Shown here: positions 36,079-45,314 of the stretch, one piece after another | Position numbering within the stretch: position 1 is the stretch's first letter | Layout of the letters: every line of letters begins with the position of its first letter | DNA from: Acidobacteriota bacterium | GTDB lineage: Bacteria; Acidobacteriota; Thermoanaerobaculia; Multivoradales; JAGPDF01 | Assembly: GCA_014584695.1 (NCBI GenBank) | Contig: JACTMI010000004.1 | Coordinates: 1 to 64,000, forward strand | Reading direction: 5' to 3' | Length of the DNA stretch: 64,000 nt | Translations under genes and position numbers: made by a program | The notes under the pieces: model-generated | The model's input: only the letters and a program-made list of their open reading frames with translations | Databases searched by the model: none | Told to the model about the DNA's origin: nothing

Positions 36079-37437
36079 TCAGAAGATGATCTGGTACTGG
36101 AAGCGGATCTCCCTGTCGGAGGCGCCGCGCGCCTCGTCCTCGATCTCGCGGAAGTCGGCTTGCAGCTTGTGGTTGTGCTTGTTCCAGTAGTAGCTGAAGG
36201 CGATACCGTTCTCGCTCCGGATGTCTTTCGAACGGGCGGCGTTGGGATCGAACTCCGCGGTTCGGAGGGCGATCTCGAGCCTCTTCGGGATCACGAAGTA
36301 GCCGGCCTGGAGGATGTAACCCTCGTCGTCGAAGTCCGAGAGACCCTGGGTCCGGTCGTTCTCGCGATCGAAGTACTCACCGAACAGCGAGAAGCCCTTG
36401 AACTTGAACGTCGCGTCGAAGCCGGTGATGGTCTGTTCGTTCTGGTGCGCCGGCGTGGCTCCGGAGGCGGCGATCTGGCGTGTGTTGGCCTCGTAGTTGG
36501 CGGCCACCGAGAATAGCGGCTTGTCGGTCGAGTCGAAGTCGCCCTCGGAGTACTTGGGGTCCCCCAGCGGCGCCCACTGCAGGCGGGCGTTGAGCTGCAG
36601 GTCGTCGTTGTCGTTGCGAGAAACAGTACGGCCGTTGCCGTTGAAGACGCCGACCCGCCAGTCGAGCTTGCCGCCGGCCGGGGTGCCCCAGAGCTGCATG
36701 CCGATGTCGCGGCCGCGGGCGAAGGTGTTGGAGACCGCGGCGCGATCCACGAACTGCTGGGAGCCCGAGGAGGTGAGCTCCTGGCGCCCGAACGGCACCT
36801 TGAACTGGCCGACTTTGAGCATCGCCGCCTTCTTGCCCTTGGTCAGGTCGTAGTTGATGTTGACGTCTTCGAGCGGATTCGCCGTGTCGGGCCAGTTGAG
36901 TTGCAACTCGTAGGTCAGGGCCTTGGTGTAGGCCCAGCCGTCGAACTTGGTTTTCATCCGACGGATGCGGAAGCTGTCCCGCTCCGGCCCCGCAGTGGCG
37001 CTGTTCGAGTCCAGGTTCTCCGAGGTGAAGCGGACCTGCATCCGGTTGGAGATCACGAGCTGGGCGTTCTTCGACGAGATCGTGGTCTTGCCGTCCTTCC
37101 AGCCGATGTCGAAGGGGGGCTTGTAGGGCTTCGGCGTGTCGTGTTCGTAGGCCGGCAGGCCGTGCTTGAAGAAGTAGAGGCTGGCGGCGGTCTCGTTCTC
37201 GGCTACCACCGTCTTGCCGTCGACGCCACGGCCGATCAGAGTGATCGATTTACCCATCTCGCCGGAGGCCTGGAACTCCTTGTAGACCTCGGGGGTGTTG
37301 AAGACGTAGACGCGGCCGTCGTGCTCGACCTCCTGGTAGTAGAGCGTGAGCGGCCCCTGGGCCGGCAGCGGCGGCGCGGCGCCGGCGAGCAGGGCGAGCG
37401 CGCAGAGGCCCGCGGCGATCATCGTGGTCTTGCGCAT
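36079..37437 (-). CDS. Phosphate-selective (OprO/OprP-type) outer membrane porin
   Basis: 452 residues. A signal peptide (MRKTTMIAAGLCALALLAG) precedes a 75-residue N-terminal segment. The rest is a beta-barrel: alternating strands such as MQVRFTSENLDSN, RIRRMKTKFDGWAYTKALTYELQLNW, MLKVGQFKVPFGRQELTSSG, GYILQAGYFVIPKRLEIALR and a terminal strand ending in Phe (IRFQYQIIF). The KVGQFKVPFGRQE and FARGRDIGMQLWG pieces are typical of the porin O/P family. It should admit phosphate or polyphosphate through the outer membrane. A Pho box 135 bases upstream supports that. AGAGGAG before the ATG; terminator downstream. Confidence 0.85.
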   Translation of the reverse strand: MRKTTMIAAGLCALALLAGAAPPLPAQGPLTLYYQEVEHDGRVYVFNTPEVYKEFQASGEMGKSITLIGRGVDGKTVVAENETAASLYFFKHGLPAYEHDTPKPYKPPFDIGWKDGKTTISSKNAQLVISNRMQVRFTSENLDSNSATAGPERDSFRIRRMKTKFDGWAYTKALTYELQLNWPDTANPLEDVNINYDLTKGKKAAMLKVGQFKVPFGRQELTSSGSQQFVDRAAVSNTFARGRDIGMQLWGTPAGGKLDWRVGVFNGNGRTVSRNDNDDLQLNARLQWAPLGDPKYSEGDFDSTDKPLFSVAANYEANTRQIAASGATPAHQNEQTITGFDATFKFKGFSLFGEYFDRENDRTQGLSDFDDEGYILQAGYFVIPKRLEIALRTAEFDPNAARSKDIRSENGIAFSYYWNKHNHKLQADFREIEDEARGASDREIRFQYQIIF

Positions 37438-37572
37438 CGTGGTTCTCCTCTGAACGGTGAATGGAGTCGGTGTCGCCGCGGCGCGAAGGGCCGGCGAAGG
37501 AGGCCGGCTGGACCGCGCCCGCGATCGAGGCGCACGATACGAGGGCTCGCCGCGCATCCCTGCGACGCGGCG

Positions 37573-37590
37573 GTGACAGGAGTGCGACAG
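37573..37590 (-). promoter_or_regulatory. Pho box upstream of the porin gene
   Basis: On the minus strand: CTGTCGC-ACTC-CTGTCAC, two 7-mers with an 11-base period and one mismatch between them. Sense orientation, 135 bases before the porin ATG. Confidence 0.75.
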
Positions 37591-37640
37591 CGCCGCCCGC
37601 CGGTCGCGAGCGCCGGCGGCGCGGGCCGGCCGAGGCCCGC

Positions 37641-39608
37641 TCAGTCCTCCACGCTCGAAGGCTCGCCGGGCACCTCGCCCAGCTCGAGCGCCCGCAGATA
37701 GCTCCTGCCGACCTCGCCCGAGCGGGACTTCGGCAGCGCTTCGCGCACTTCGATCTCGGACGGCACGGCGATCGGCCCCAGGTCCTGGCGGACATGGTCC
37801 TTGAGGCTGGCGGCGAGGCCGCCGCCGGCGGCGGCGCCCGGGCGGAGCACGACGAAGGCCTTGATCCGCTCGCCTCGGATCGCGTCCGGCAGGCCGATGG
37901 CGGCGCTTTCGGCGACCGCCGGATGACGCCGCAGCGAGCTCTCGATCTCGGCGGTGCCGATGCGGTGACCGGCCACGTTCAGCACGTCGTCGGCGCGGCC
38001 GAGGACCGCGAAGTAGCCGTCGGCGTCGCGGAGCGCGAGGTCGCCCGTCGCGAAACAACCCGGAATCCGGCTCCAGTAGGCGGCGTAGTCGTCGGGATCG
38101 TTCCAGACCGCGCGCATCATGTGGGGCAGCGGGCGGCGGAGCACCAGGTGCCCCGCCTCGCCAGCCGGCAGCGAGCCCCCCTCGGAGTCGACCACGTCGG
38201 CCGCCACGCCGGGCAGTGGCTTGCCGACTTTGCCCGGGCGCACCTCGAAAGTCGGCAGGCTGCCGAGCACCGGCGCCGCGATCTCGGTCTGCCAGAAATT
38301 GTCCACCACCAGGCCCTCGGCCTGGCCGACCAGGTGCTCCTGCGCCCACAGGTGAGTCTCGACGTCGAGCGGCTCGCCGGCGCTGGCGAGCAGGCGCAAG
38401 CGGGTGAGGTCGTAGCGAGCTGGGACCTGGGCGCCGTGGCTCATCCACAGCCGCAGCGCCGTCGGCAAGGTGAAGAGGATGTTGATGCCGAAGCGCTCGA
38501 CCAGCTCCCAGGTGACGTCCGGCGAGGGGTGATCGGGCACGCCCTCGCGGCAGAAGACCGTGGCGCCGATCGACAGCGGGCCGTAGACGATGTAGGAGTG
38601 GCCGACGATCCAGCCGATGTCGGAAATGCACCAGTAGATATCGCGGTCGCCGATCTGCAAGAAGGCGCGCGCCAGGTAGCTGACTCCGACGAGGTAGCCG
38701 CCGGTGGCATGGACCACGCCCTTCGGCCGGCCGTCGGAGCCCGAAGTGTAGAGGATGAAGAGGGGATCCTCGGCGTCCATCGGCTCCGGGGGGCAGTGGA
38801 TCTCCCGGGCGTTCTGGAGGTCGTAGAAGTCCTTCTCGCGCTCGCTGTCGAACCCGGCCGGCGCGTCGCCGGGGCGCGAGCCTCGCCGGTGGACGACGAC
38901 GTGCTCGATCGCGGCGAGATCGCGCACCGCCTCGTCGACGGTCGGCTGGAGCGGTACCTTGCGGCCGCGCCGGAAGGTGAAGTCCGAGCAGACGACGACG
39001 CGCGCGCCCGCGTCCTCGAGACGCGCCCGCAGCGCCTGGGTGCCGATGCCGGTCGAGACGACGCAGTGAATGGCGCCCAGCCGGGCGCAGGCGAGCATCG
39101 AGATGATCGCCTCCGGCACCAGGGGCATGTAGAGGGCGACGCGATCCCCCTTGCGGACGCCGAGGCGGCGCAGGGCGTTGGCGAAGCGGTTGACCTCGCG
39201 GTAGAGCCGGTTGTAGGTGTAGGCCTGCTCTTCGCCCTCTTCGCCCACCCAGAGCAGCGCCGCCTTGTTGCGGCGCTCGCCGTAGACGTGCCGGTCGAGG
39301 CAGTTCGAAGCGGCGTTCAGCCGGCCGCCGACGAACCACTCGTGGCGCGGCGGCTGGCACCGCTGGACCTCGTGCCAGGGCTCGATCCAGTCGATCTCCT
39401 CGGCGCGCTCGGCCCAGAAGACCTCCGGATCGGCCTCGGCGTGCGCCCGCTCGACGGCGTCGTTGGCGAGATAGGCGCCACGGGCGAGGCCGATCGAGGG
39501 CCGGACCACCACCCCGCCGCGGGTCAGCTCGCGGACCGCCGCCCGCTGCGCCGCCGAGAGCGCGAGCACGCTGCCCCCGCCGATTCGATCGACCGCACCG
39601 TTACTCAT
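37641..39608 (-). CDS. AMP-forming acetyl-CoA synthetase-like enzyme
   Basis: 655 residues, the length of acetyl-CoA synthetases. N-terminal FWAERAEEIDWIEPWHEV and GGRLNAASNCLDRHV, the phosphate-binding ILYTSGSDGRPKGVVHATGGYL near 260-282, a YWCISDIGWIVGHSYIVYGPL segment, DNFWQTE, and the C-terminal YFAVLGRADDVLNVAGHRIGTAEIES and KSRSGEVGRS, with the catalytic Lys, are all present. It activates acetate or propionate; the natural acid is uncertain. The relation to phosphate genes is unclear. The ATG giving MSNGAVDR has a GGTGGG upstream; an earlier in-frame ATG adds 14 residues. Confidence 0.88.
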   Translation of the reverse strand: MSNGAVDRIGGGSVLALSAAQRAAVRELTRGGVVVRPSIGLARGAYLANDAVERAHAEADPEVFWAERAEEIDWIEPWHEVQRCQPPRHEWFVGGRLNAASNCLDRHVYGERRNKAALLWVGEEGEEQAYTYNRLYREVNRFANALRRLGVRKGDRVALYMPLVPEAIISMLACARLGAIHCVVSTGIGTQALRARLEDAGARVVVCSDFTFRRGRKVPLQPTVDEAVRDLAAIEHVVVHRRGSRPGDAPAGFDSEREKDFYDLQNAREIHCPPEPMDAEDPLFILYTSGSDGRPKGVVHATGGYLVGVSYLARAFLQIGDRDIYWCISDIGWIVGHSYIVYGPLSIGATVFCREGVPDHPSPDVTWELVERFGINILFTLPTALRLWMSHGAQVPARYDLTRLRLLASAGEPLDVETHLWAQEHLVGQAEGLVVDNFWQTEIAAPVLGSLPTFEVRPGKVGKPLPGVAADVVDSEGGSLPAGEAGHLVLRRPLPHMMRAVWNDPDDYAAYWSRIPGCFATGDLALRDADGYFAVLGRADDVLNVAGHRIGTAEIESSLRRHPAVAESAAIGLPDAIRGERIKAFVVLRPGAAAGGGLAASLKDHVRQDLGPIAVPSEIEVREALPKSRSGEVGRSYLRALELGEVPGEPSSVED

Positions 39609-39669
39609 TGCCGGCCCACCTTTCGACTGCGATCCGGTCGAAGCTAGCACCGCGCGGGGCGCCGCGGGC

Positions 39670-41466
39670 TCACCCCCCGGGGCGGGTCTCTGGCGCCGGC
39701 GGGCGCAGGGGCAGGAGCACCCGGAAGGTCGAACCCCGCCCCGGCTCGCTCTCGACCTCGACCCGGCCGGAGTGCGCCTGCGTCACGTGCTTGACGATGG
39801 CGAGGCCGAGGCCGGTGCCGCCCTCCTCGCGCGCGCGCCCCTTGTCGACCCGGTAGAAGCGCTCGAACAGCCGGGGCAGCGCTGAGGCCGGGATGCCGAT
39901 GCCGGTGTCCTCGACGGTGAGCTCGGCCAGGCCGTCGCGCACGGCGAGGCGCACGGTCACGAGCCCGCCCGCGCGGTTGTACTTGATCGCGTTGTCGAGC
40001 AGGTTGACCACCAGTCGCACCAGCCCCTCGGCATCGCCGGCGACCGTGAGCGCGGGTTCCTCCGCGCGCACGATCGCGACCTGGTGCGCCGCCGCGGTGG
40101 CTTGCACCAGCTCCACCGCCTCGGCCACGACGGCGGCGAGATCGACCGGCTCGAGGGCGCGGAAGGGATCGGTGCCCTCGAGCCGCGACAGTGTCAACAG
40201 GTCGTCGAGCAGCTCGCCCAGGCGGTGGCACTGGTCGAGGATGCGCTGGCTGAAGCGCTGCGCGGTGAGCGGGTCCTCGACCGCCCCGTCGGCCAGGGTC
40301 TCCGCGTAACCCCGGATCGCCGCCAGCGGGGTCTTCAGCTCGTGGGAGACGTTGGCCACGAAGTCGCTGCGCATCTGATCGAGGCGCTCGGCTTCGGTGA
40401 CGTCGCGCGCGACCACGACCGCCCCTTCGCCGGCGGCGAGCCGGGCGGCGTGGAGCAGGACCCGGCGGCGGCGCGGCTCGGGCAGCTCGAGCTGCGCCGG
40501 GTCGGGGCGCCCCCCCGCCAGCACGTGCCGGATCAGGTCCACGACCTGCGGCTGGCGGGCGAAGTCGAGCACCTGCGCGGTCTCGGTGGCGCCGTCCAGC
40601 CCGAACAGCGCCCGGAACGCGGGGTTGACCAGTCGGACCCGGCCCGCGCTGTCGGTCACCAGGACCCCCTCGGTCATGCTGGCGACGGTGGCGCGCAGGT
40701 GATTGCGCTCCGACTCGACCGCCGCCAGTTGACGGCGCGCCTCGCGCGCGATCCGCTCGAGCGCCCGCGCCAGCGTCGACAGCTCCTGCGCGGCGGGGAT
40801 CTCGATCGGACGGTCGTAGTGGCCGCGACCGAGGTCGTCGGCGGCGGCGATGAGCTCGGCGAGGGGCCGGAAGAGGGTGCGCGAGAGCCACCAGGAGAGC
40901 AGCGCGACCAAGAGCGCCGCCGCGAGCGCGGAGAGCAGGAGCGTCCGGGTGAGATGGCGGCGCGCGGTCTCGAGCGCCACCAGCGGCCGGCCGACCCGCA
41001 CCACCAGCGGCTGCCCGTCGGCGCTGCGGGCGATCACCGCCGCGTAGGCCGTGTCGAGACCGGAGGTGCCGCTGTGGCGGACGGCGGTGCCCTGGCCGCG
41101 GTCGAGCGCGGCGGCGATCTCGGGTCGCTCGCGGTGGCTCTCCATCGCGGCGACGTCCTCGAGCTTCTGCCGGGAGCTGTCGGCGAGCACCGTGCCGTCG
41201 CGCCGGATCAGCGTGATCCGATGGTCGGAGTCGGCCGCGAGCTCGCGAACCCGGTGCTGCAGCGTGGCGTCGGGTGCCCGCTCGGGGATCGCGGCGAGCT
41301 CGATGCCGCGCGCCAGCAAACGGGCCTCCGCGACCAGGTCGGTGGCCGCTTCCTGGGCCAGGTTGCCGGGCAGGAAGTGGAGGATGAGCGCGCCCGCGAC
41401 GACCAGAGCGAGCGCGGCGGGCCAGAAGGGGGCGAGACGCAAACGAGGCGAAAAAGGCGCGGGCAT
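39670..41466 (-). CDS. phoR: Phosphate regulon sensor histidine kinase
   Basis: 598 residues. TM1 (13-33), a periplasmic domain of about 140 residues, TM2 (174-196), HAMP (197-250), PAS (257-360), then HisKA with the phospho-acceptor His375 in DFVANVSHELKTPL, and HATPase with NLLDNAIKYN, DTGIGIP and GGTGLGLAIVKHV. The HAMP-PAS-HisKA order and the co-location with pst/phoU/phoB identify PhoR, here with a real periplasmic domain as in Gram-positive PhoR. Its response regulator phoB is 10 kb away. The ATG giving MPAPFSPRL is preferred over upstream in-frame starts because TM1 follows it directly. Confidence 0.88.
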   Translation of the reverse strand: MPAPFSPRLRLAPFWPAALALVVAGALILHFLPGNLAQEAATDLVAEARLLARGIELAAIPERAPDATLQHRVRELAADSDHRITLIRRDGTVLADSSRQKLEDVAAMESHRERPEIAAALDRGQGTAVRHSGTSGLDTAYAAVIARSADGQPLVVRVGRPLVALETARRHLTRTLLLSALAAALLVALLSWWLSRTLFRPLAELIAAADDLGRGHYDRPIEIPAAQELSTLARALERIAREARRQLAAVESERNHLRATVASMTEGVLVTDSAGRVRLVNPAFRALFGLDGATETAQVLDFARQPQVVDLIRHVLAGGRPDPAQLELPEPRRRRVLLHAARLAAGEGAVVVARDVTEAERLDQMRSDFVANVSHELKTPLAAIRGYAETLADGAVEDPLTAQRFSQRILDQCHRLGELLDDLLTLSRLEGTDPFRALEPVDLAAVVAEAVELVQATAAAHQVAIVRAEEPALTVAGDAEGLVRLVVNLLDNAIKYNRAGGLVTVRLAVRDGLAELTVEDTGIGIPASALPRLFERFYRVDKGRAREEGGTGLGLAIVKHVTQAHSGRVEVESEPGRGSTFRVLLPLRPPAPETRPGG

Positions 41467-41560
41467 GGGCGCTCTCGGGAGGGCCGCGACCGAGCGCCGC
41501 GGCCAGCTCGCGGCAGTGTAGCAGCCGCCTTCTCCAGTGTTTCGGGACACTTGCGCGGTT

Positions 41561-41594
41561 CTCCACAGCGCCTGCGGAAAAACCTGTCGAAAAG
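41561..41594 (-). promoter_or_regulatory. Conserved dyad/repeat element upstream of phoR
   Basis: Plus-strand reading: CTCCACAG-CGC-CTGCGGAA, then a second CTG(T/C)(C/G)GAAAAG unit 12 bases after the first. A 35-base segment aligns with the element before phoB at 27 of 35 positions. It lies about 95 bases before the phoR ATG. The surrounding 41467-41821 region (355 bases) holds no gene but includes another dyad, CTGCAC-N8-GTGCAG, at about 41644-41663. Confidence 0.55.
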
Positions 41595-41821
41595 GGGGCG
41601 TTGCGAAGCTCGGATGCCGCGATGCTGCGGTGGCGGCCACATTCTGCACCGGATTCTGTGCAGTCTCCGCAAGTGGTTTGTTTCGAGTCGATTGACTCAC
41701 TGACACAACTCAGTCAGCGCCACGCTCGCGGCGCGGAGGGGCGAGATTTCCGCAATTGCTTTCCACCGCCCGGCGCGCGGAGCGCCGTTAACTCTCTGTG
41801 ACGGAACGCCTTGCCGTGAGA

Positions 41822-43447
41822 TCAGGCGCGCTGGCGCCGACGAGCCGAGCGCTCGAGGCCCTGGCGGAAGTCGAGCCGGCGGCCGAACACCCGCTCGAAC
41901 AGGTCGGCGCGATCGCGGGCGGCGGCGACCTCGAGCGAGACGTCGAACGGCGACAAGAGCTCGATCACGACCCGGCGGCGTTTGGCGAGCGAGACGTAGA
42001 GCTCGACCACCCTTGCGGCGTGGGTCCGGTCGAGCGCGTTGGCGACGCGCAACAGCGCCGCCAGCGCCTCGATCCGGTGCTGCTGCCAGGCCTCGAGGGC
42101 GGCGAAGCTGTCGTGCCGCCGCCGCGGCGGGGCGCCGCGGTGGTAACGGGCGACGTGGGCGACGATCTCTATCTCGCGGCGGTCGAAGGCGTCGAGGTCG
42201 GCGCTCAGGATCAGGTACTGCGAGTGCTTGTGGTGGCCCTCGAAGTGGATCGAGGAGCCGATGTCGTGAAGCAGCGCGGCGTGCTCGAGCCACTCACGCT
42301 CCCGCTCGCCGAGGCCGTGGACCGGTGCGGTCAGGTCGAACAGCCGCAGCGCCAGCCGCGCCACCTGCTGGGCGTGCTCGAGCCCGCCCGGAGCGCGCTG
42401 CGCGAGCGCCAGGACCTGGCGCCGGCGGACGTCGCCGCCGCCCGCCTCCGCCGGATCGGCGTGGCCGAGAGCCTCGAGCACCAGCCCTTCGCGCAGTGCC
42501 CGGTCGCACATGTGCAGGCGGTCGACGCCGGCGTGGCGCGCCAGCTCGTCGAGCAGCAGGGCGCCGGCGAGGATCGAGCCCGCCCGCGGGGCGCCGACGG
42601 GAGGCAGCGCCGCGATCTCGCGGCGGCGCAGGAGCGAGAGCCGGGAGATGACCTCCGCCAGCTCGCGGCGGCGCAGCTCGCGCAGCCCGCCGGTGGCGCC
42701 GCGCCGCTCGCGGCCGGCGAACAGGTCGGCGAGGTCGCCACAGCAGGCGGCGGTGCCAGAGGTCGCGACCAGGAGCGCGGTCGCGGCCGGCGCGCGCAGC
42801 GCCGCGATCTCGTCGCGGACCGCCCGCCGCAGCTTCGCCAGCGCGGCCGGCGCCGGTGGGTCGCCGGTCAGCCGCGCCGCCAGGCGGAGCGAGCCGAGCG
42901 GCACGCTCTTGAGCGAGCGCAGCCTGCCCGCGCGGGCGACGCACCACTCGGTCGAGCCGCCGCCGACGTCGACCACCACCGACCAGCCCCGGCCGAGGTC
43001 GACGGCGTGGCGCACCGCGCGGAAAATCAGTGCGCCCTCCTCGAGACCCGAGAGCTTGCGCACGTCGAGACCGGTGATCGCCCGCACCTGGGAGAGGAAC
43101 TCGTCGCCGTTGGCCGCCTCGCGCACGGCGCTGGTCGCGACCGCGACGAGCTGCCGCGCGCCCTTGAGGCGGGCGAGCGTGGTCATCTTGAGCAGGGTCT
43201 CGAGTCCGCGGCGGATCGCCGCGGCCGACAGGGCACCGCGCGAGAGCGCGCTCTTGCCCAGTCGCACCATCGCGCGCTCGCGCGCCAACACCCGGTAGCC
43301 GCCCGAGCCGTCACTCTCGACCACCAGCATGTGGATCGAGTTCGAACCGATGTCGATCGCGGCCAGCCGTTCGAAGCCGCCCGGCGGCGGCGGCGGCGGC
43401 GAGTCGACGGCGGGAACCGGTGCCGCGAGAGAGCGGGCGCGGGCCAT
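41822..43447 (-). CDS. Ppx/GppA exopolyphosphatase/guanosine pentaphosphatase
   Basis: 541 residues. The actin-like ATPase fold has AAIDIGSNSIHMLVVE near 28-43, VATSAVREAANGDEF, and VVVDVGGGSTEWCVARAG near 155-172, all hallmarks of Ppx/GppA. A C-terminal HD-type helical domain has HAALLHDIGSSIHFEGHHKHSQYLI near 390-415. It removes terminal phosphate from polyphosphate or pppGpp. The Ala/Pro-rich 25-residue N-terminus is dispensable-looking; the start is the ATG at the end of a clean reading frame. It reverses Ppk1, encoded 4.4 kb away. Confidence 0.92.
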   Translation of the reverse strand: MARARSLAAPVPAVDSPPPPPPGGFERLAAIDIGSNSIHMLVVESDGSGGYRVLARERAMVRLGKSALSRGALSAAAIRRGLETLLKMTTLARLKGARQLVAVATSAVREAANGDEFLSQVRAITGLDVRKLSGLEEGALIFRAVRHAVDLGRGWSVVVDVGGGSTEWCVARAGRLRSLKSVPLGSLRLAARLTGDPPAPAALAKLRRAVRDEIAALRAPAATALLVATSGTAACCGDLADLFAGRERRGATGGLRELRRRELAEVISRLSLLRRREIAALPPVGAPRAGSILAGALLLDELARHAGVDRLHMCDRALREGLVLEALGHADPAEAGGGDVRRRQVLALAQRAPGGLEHAQQVARLALRLFDLTAPVHGLGEREREWLEHAALLHDIGSSIHFEGHHKHSQYLILSADLDAFDRREIEIVAHVARYHRGAPPRRRHDSFAALEAWQQHRIEALAALLRVANALDRTHAARVVELYVSLAKRRRVVIELLSPFDVSLEVAAARDRADLFERVFGRRLDFRQGLERSARRRQRA

Positions 43448-43506
43448 CGAGGCGAGATTGGATCGGGCGCCGCCGCCGAGGTCAAGCCTCGGCCCGGAGC
43501 CGGCGC

Positions 43507-44493
43507 TCAATTCAGCCAGGTCGCGAGCAGCGGATAGACCGCGGCGGCCACCGCGGCGGCGATCGGGATGGTGAGCACCCAGGCCCAGACGATGCGGCCG
43601 GCGACGCCCCACTTGACCGCCGAGAGGCGGCGCGTGGCGCCGACCCCCATGATCGCCCCCGTGATGGTGTGCGTGGTCGAGACGGGAATCCCGCCCAGGG
43701 TGGCGCCGACGATGGTGATCGCGCCCGCGGTCTCGGCGCAGAAGCCCCCGACCGGCTGGAGCTTGGTGATCTTCGTCCCCATCGTCTTGACGATTCGCCA
43801 GCCGCCGAACAGCGTGCCGAGCGCGATCGCCGCATGCGAGACGAGCACCACCCACAGCGGCACGACGAACTCCTGCAGCTTGCCCGAGGCGACCAGCAGG
43901 CCGGTGATGATGCCCATCGTCTTCTGCGCGTCGTTGCCGCCGTGGCCGAGGCTGTAGCAGGCCGCCGAGACGAGTTGGCCCCGGCGGAAGAAGCGGTCGA
44001 GTCGAGTCGGGTGCCAGCGGCGGAAGATCCAGGCCACCAGCACCGACATCGAGAGGCCGAGGCCGAGCCCGATGATCGGCGCCAGCACGATGAAGGCGAG
44101 CGGCTTGGTCCAGCCGGAGAGGATCAGCGAGTCGAAACCGGCCTTGGCGACCGCCGCGCCGGCGTAACCCCCGACCAGCGCGTGTGAGGACGAGACCGGA
44201 ATGCCGTAGTACCAGGTGAACAGGTTCCAGAAGATCGCGCCGATCAGGCCGGCGAGGATGACCTCCTGGCTGACCACCGAGATGTCGATCATCCCGGTGC
44301 CGATCGTCTTCGCGACGTGGGTACCGAGCAGGAAGGCGGCCACGAAATTGAAGAACGCCGCCCAGACGACGGCCACCTGCGGCGACAGCACGCGCGTCGA
44401 AACGACGGTGGCGATCGAGTTGGCGGCGTCGTGGAAGCCGTTGAGGAAATCGAAGACGAGGGCGACGAGAATGATGGCGACGAGGACCGTCAT
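43507..44493 (-). CDS. pit: Inorganic phosphate transporter, PiT family
   Basis: 328 residues and about ten membrane helices. The inverted-repeat signature motifs GFHDAANSIATVVSTR near 19-34 and SLGHGGNDAQKTMGIITG near 190-207 are intact, as are the SSSHALVGG and STTHTITGA pairs. Imports phosphate (probably as a metal-phosphate) driven by the proton or sodium gradient. It is 9 bases downstream of the DUF47 gene, the standard partner of bacterial Pit proteins. No promoter between them. Confidence 0.93.
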   Translation of the reverse strand: MTVLVAIILVALVFDFLNGFHDAANSIATVVSTRVLSPQVAVVWAAFFNFVAAFLLGTHVAKTIGTGMIDISVVSQEVILAGLIGAIFWNLFTWYYGIPVSSSHALVGGYAGAAVAKAGFDSLILSGWTKPLAFIVLAPIIGLGLGLSMSVLVAWIFRRWHPTRLDRFFRRGQLVSAACYSLGHGGNDAQKTMGIITGLLVASGKLQEFVVPLWVVLVSHAAIALGTLFGGWRIVKTMGTKITKLQPVGGFCAETAGAITIVGATLGGIPVSTTHTITGAIMGVGATRRLSAVKWGVAGRIVWAWVLTIPIAAAVAAAVYPLLATWLN

Positions 44494-44502
44494 CGCGCGG
44501 TC

Positions 44503-45177
44503 TCAGGCGTGCTTGATCACCACGTTGCCGAGCACGTGCGTGAATTCCTTGCACTTGTCGCAGGCGTCTTCCAGGCCCTGGTAGATCGCCCGCCACTTCA
44601 TCACCTCGAGCGCGTCGTTGCCGCTGTCGCGCCGGAACAGCTGCGCGAGCACGGTGTGGAAGATGGCGTCGGCCTGGTTTTCGAGCTCCGAGACGCGGAC
44701 GATGCCGGCGCCGATCGCCCGCTCGTTCTTCATGTCCCAGATCAGGTGGGTCAAGTGGTCGACCTGCAGCGTCAGCTCGAGCAGGATCTCGCCGAACCGG
44801 GTCAGCGGCTCCGGGGCGGAGTCGAGCTCGAACAGCACCAGGTACTGGGCGATCCCCTCGAGGTAGTCGAGGATGTCGTCGATGTCGATCGCCAGCGAGC
44901 GGATGTCCTCGCGGTCGAACGGCGTGATGAAGGTGGTGTTGAGCGCTTCGAAGATCTGGCGCGTGATCTGATCGCCCTCGTGCTCGAAGGCGCGCAGCTC
45001 GACCAGCTTCGTCCGGCGGTCCTCGAGGCTGTGGCTCTGGGAGATCGACAGGAAGAGGCGCCCGGCCTGGACCAGGTTGCGGGTGTCCCGCTCCAACAGC
45101 TCCTGGAAGCGCTCCTCCCGGGGCAGGAACCACTTGATCAGGGCGTCCAGGCGCATGCAGAGAAGCAAAGTTATCAT
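44503..45177 (-). CDS. DUF47 (PhoU-like) partner of the Pit transporter
   Basis: 224 residues, all-helical, PhoU-like fold. LRAFEHEGDQITRQIFEAL and DREDIRSLAIDIDDILDYLEGIAQYL near 65-110, and the second half VSELENQADAIFHTVLAQLF, are diagnostic of DUF47. Thought to regulate the adjacent Pit transporter. The ATG at 45177 gives MITLLLCMRL; a second ATG at 45156 (MRLDALIKWF) is equally plausible, as neither has a clear ribosome site. The 5' end lies 3 bases from a Pho-box-like repeat oriented away from this gene. Confidence 0.9.
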   Translation of the reverse strand: MITLLLCMRLDALIKWFLPREERFQELLERDTRNLVQAGRLFLSISQSHSLEDRRTKLVELRAFEHEGDQITRQIFEALNTTFITPFDREDIRSLAIDIDDILDYLEGIAQYLVLFELDSAPEPLTRFGEILLELTLQVDHLTHLIWDMKNERAIGAGIVRVSELENQADAIFHTVLAQLFRRDSGNDALEVMKWRAIYQGLEDACDKCKEFTHVLGNVVIKHA

Positions 45178-45180
45178 GGC

Positions 45181-45198
45181 CCGTCACAGGAACGTCAC
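45181..45198 (+). promoter_or_regulatory. Pho-box-like repeat between pit and ECF operons
   Basis: Plus-strand CCGTCAC-AGGA-ACGTCAC: two 7-mers sharing CGTCAC with an 11-base period. It is oriented toward the ECF sigma gene, 116 bases before its ATG, yet only 3 bases before the divergent DUF47 start. Confidence 0.55.
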
Positions 45199-45242
45199 AC
45201 GGGCCGCGAGACGGACCGGGCGCGCCGGTCCCGGGGTCGGCC

Positions 45243-45270
45243 TGTAACAAAAGCCGCGGTCGCGGGTCTC
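45243..45270 (+). promoter_or_regulatory. Possible ECF-type promoter of the sigma operon
   Basis: TGTAACA is followed after 16 bases by GTCTC, resembling self-recognised ECF promoters. It lies 44 bases before the sigma ATG. A short match and weak alone. Confidence 0.35.
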
Positions 45271-45314
45271 ACCGGTGGATGCGCGCCGGTGTCTCGACCC
45301 TCCGCCCACCGATC

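Noticed and set aside
36079-39360. A minus-strand frame that seems to fuse the acetyl-CoA-synthetase region with the porin
   Set aside because: The upstream part is the wrong frame of the synthetase gene. The porin has its own ATG, signal peptide and ribosome site at 37437.
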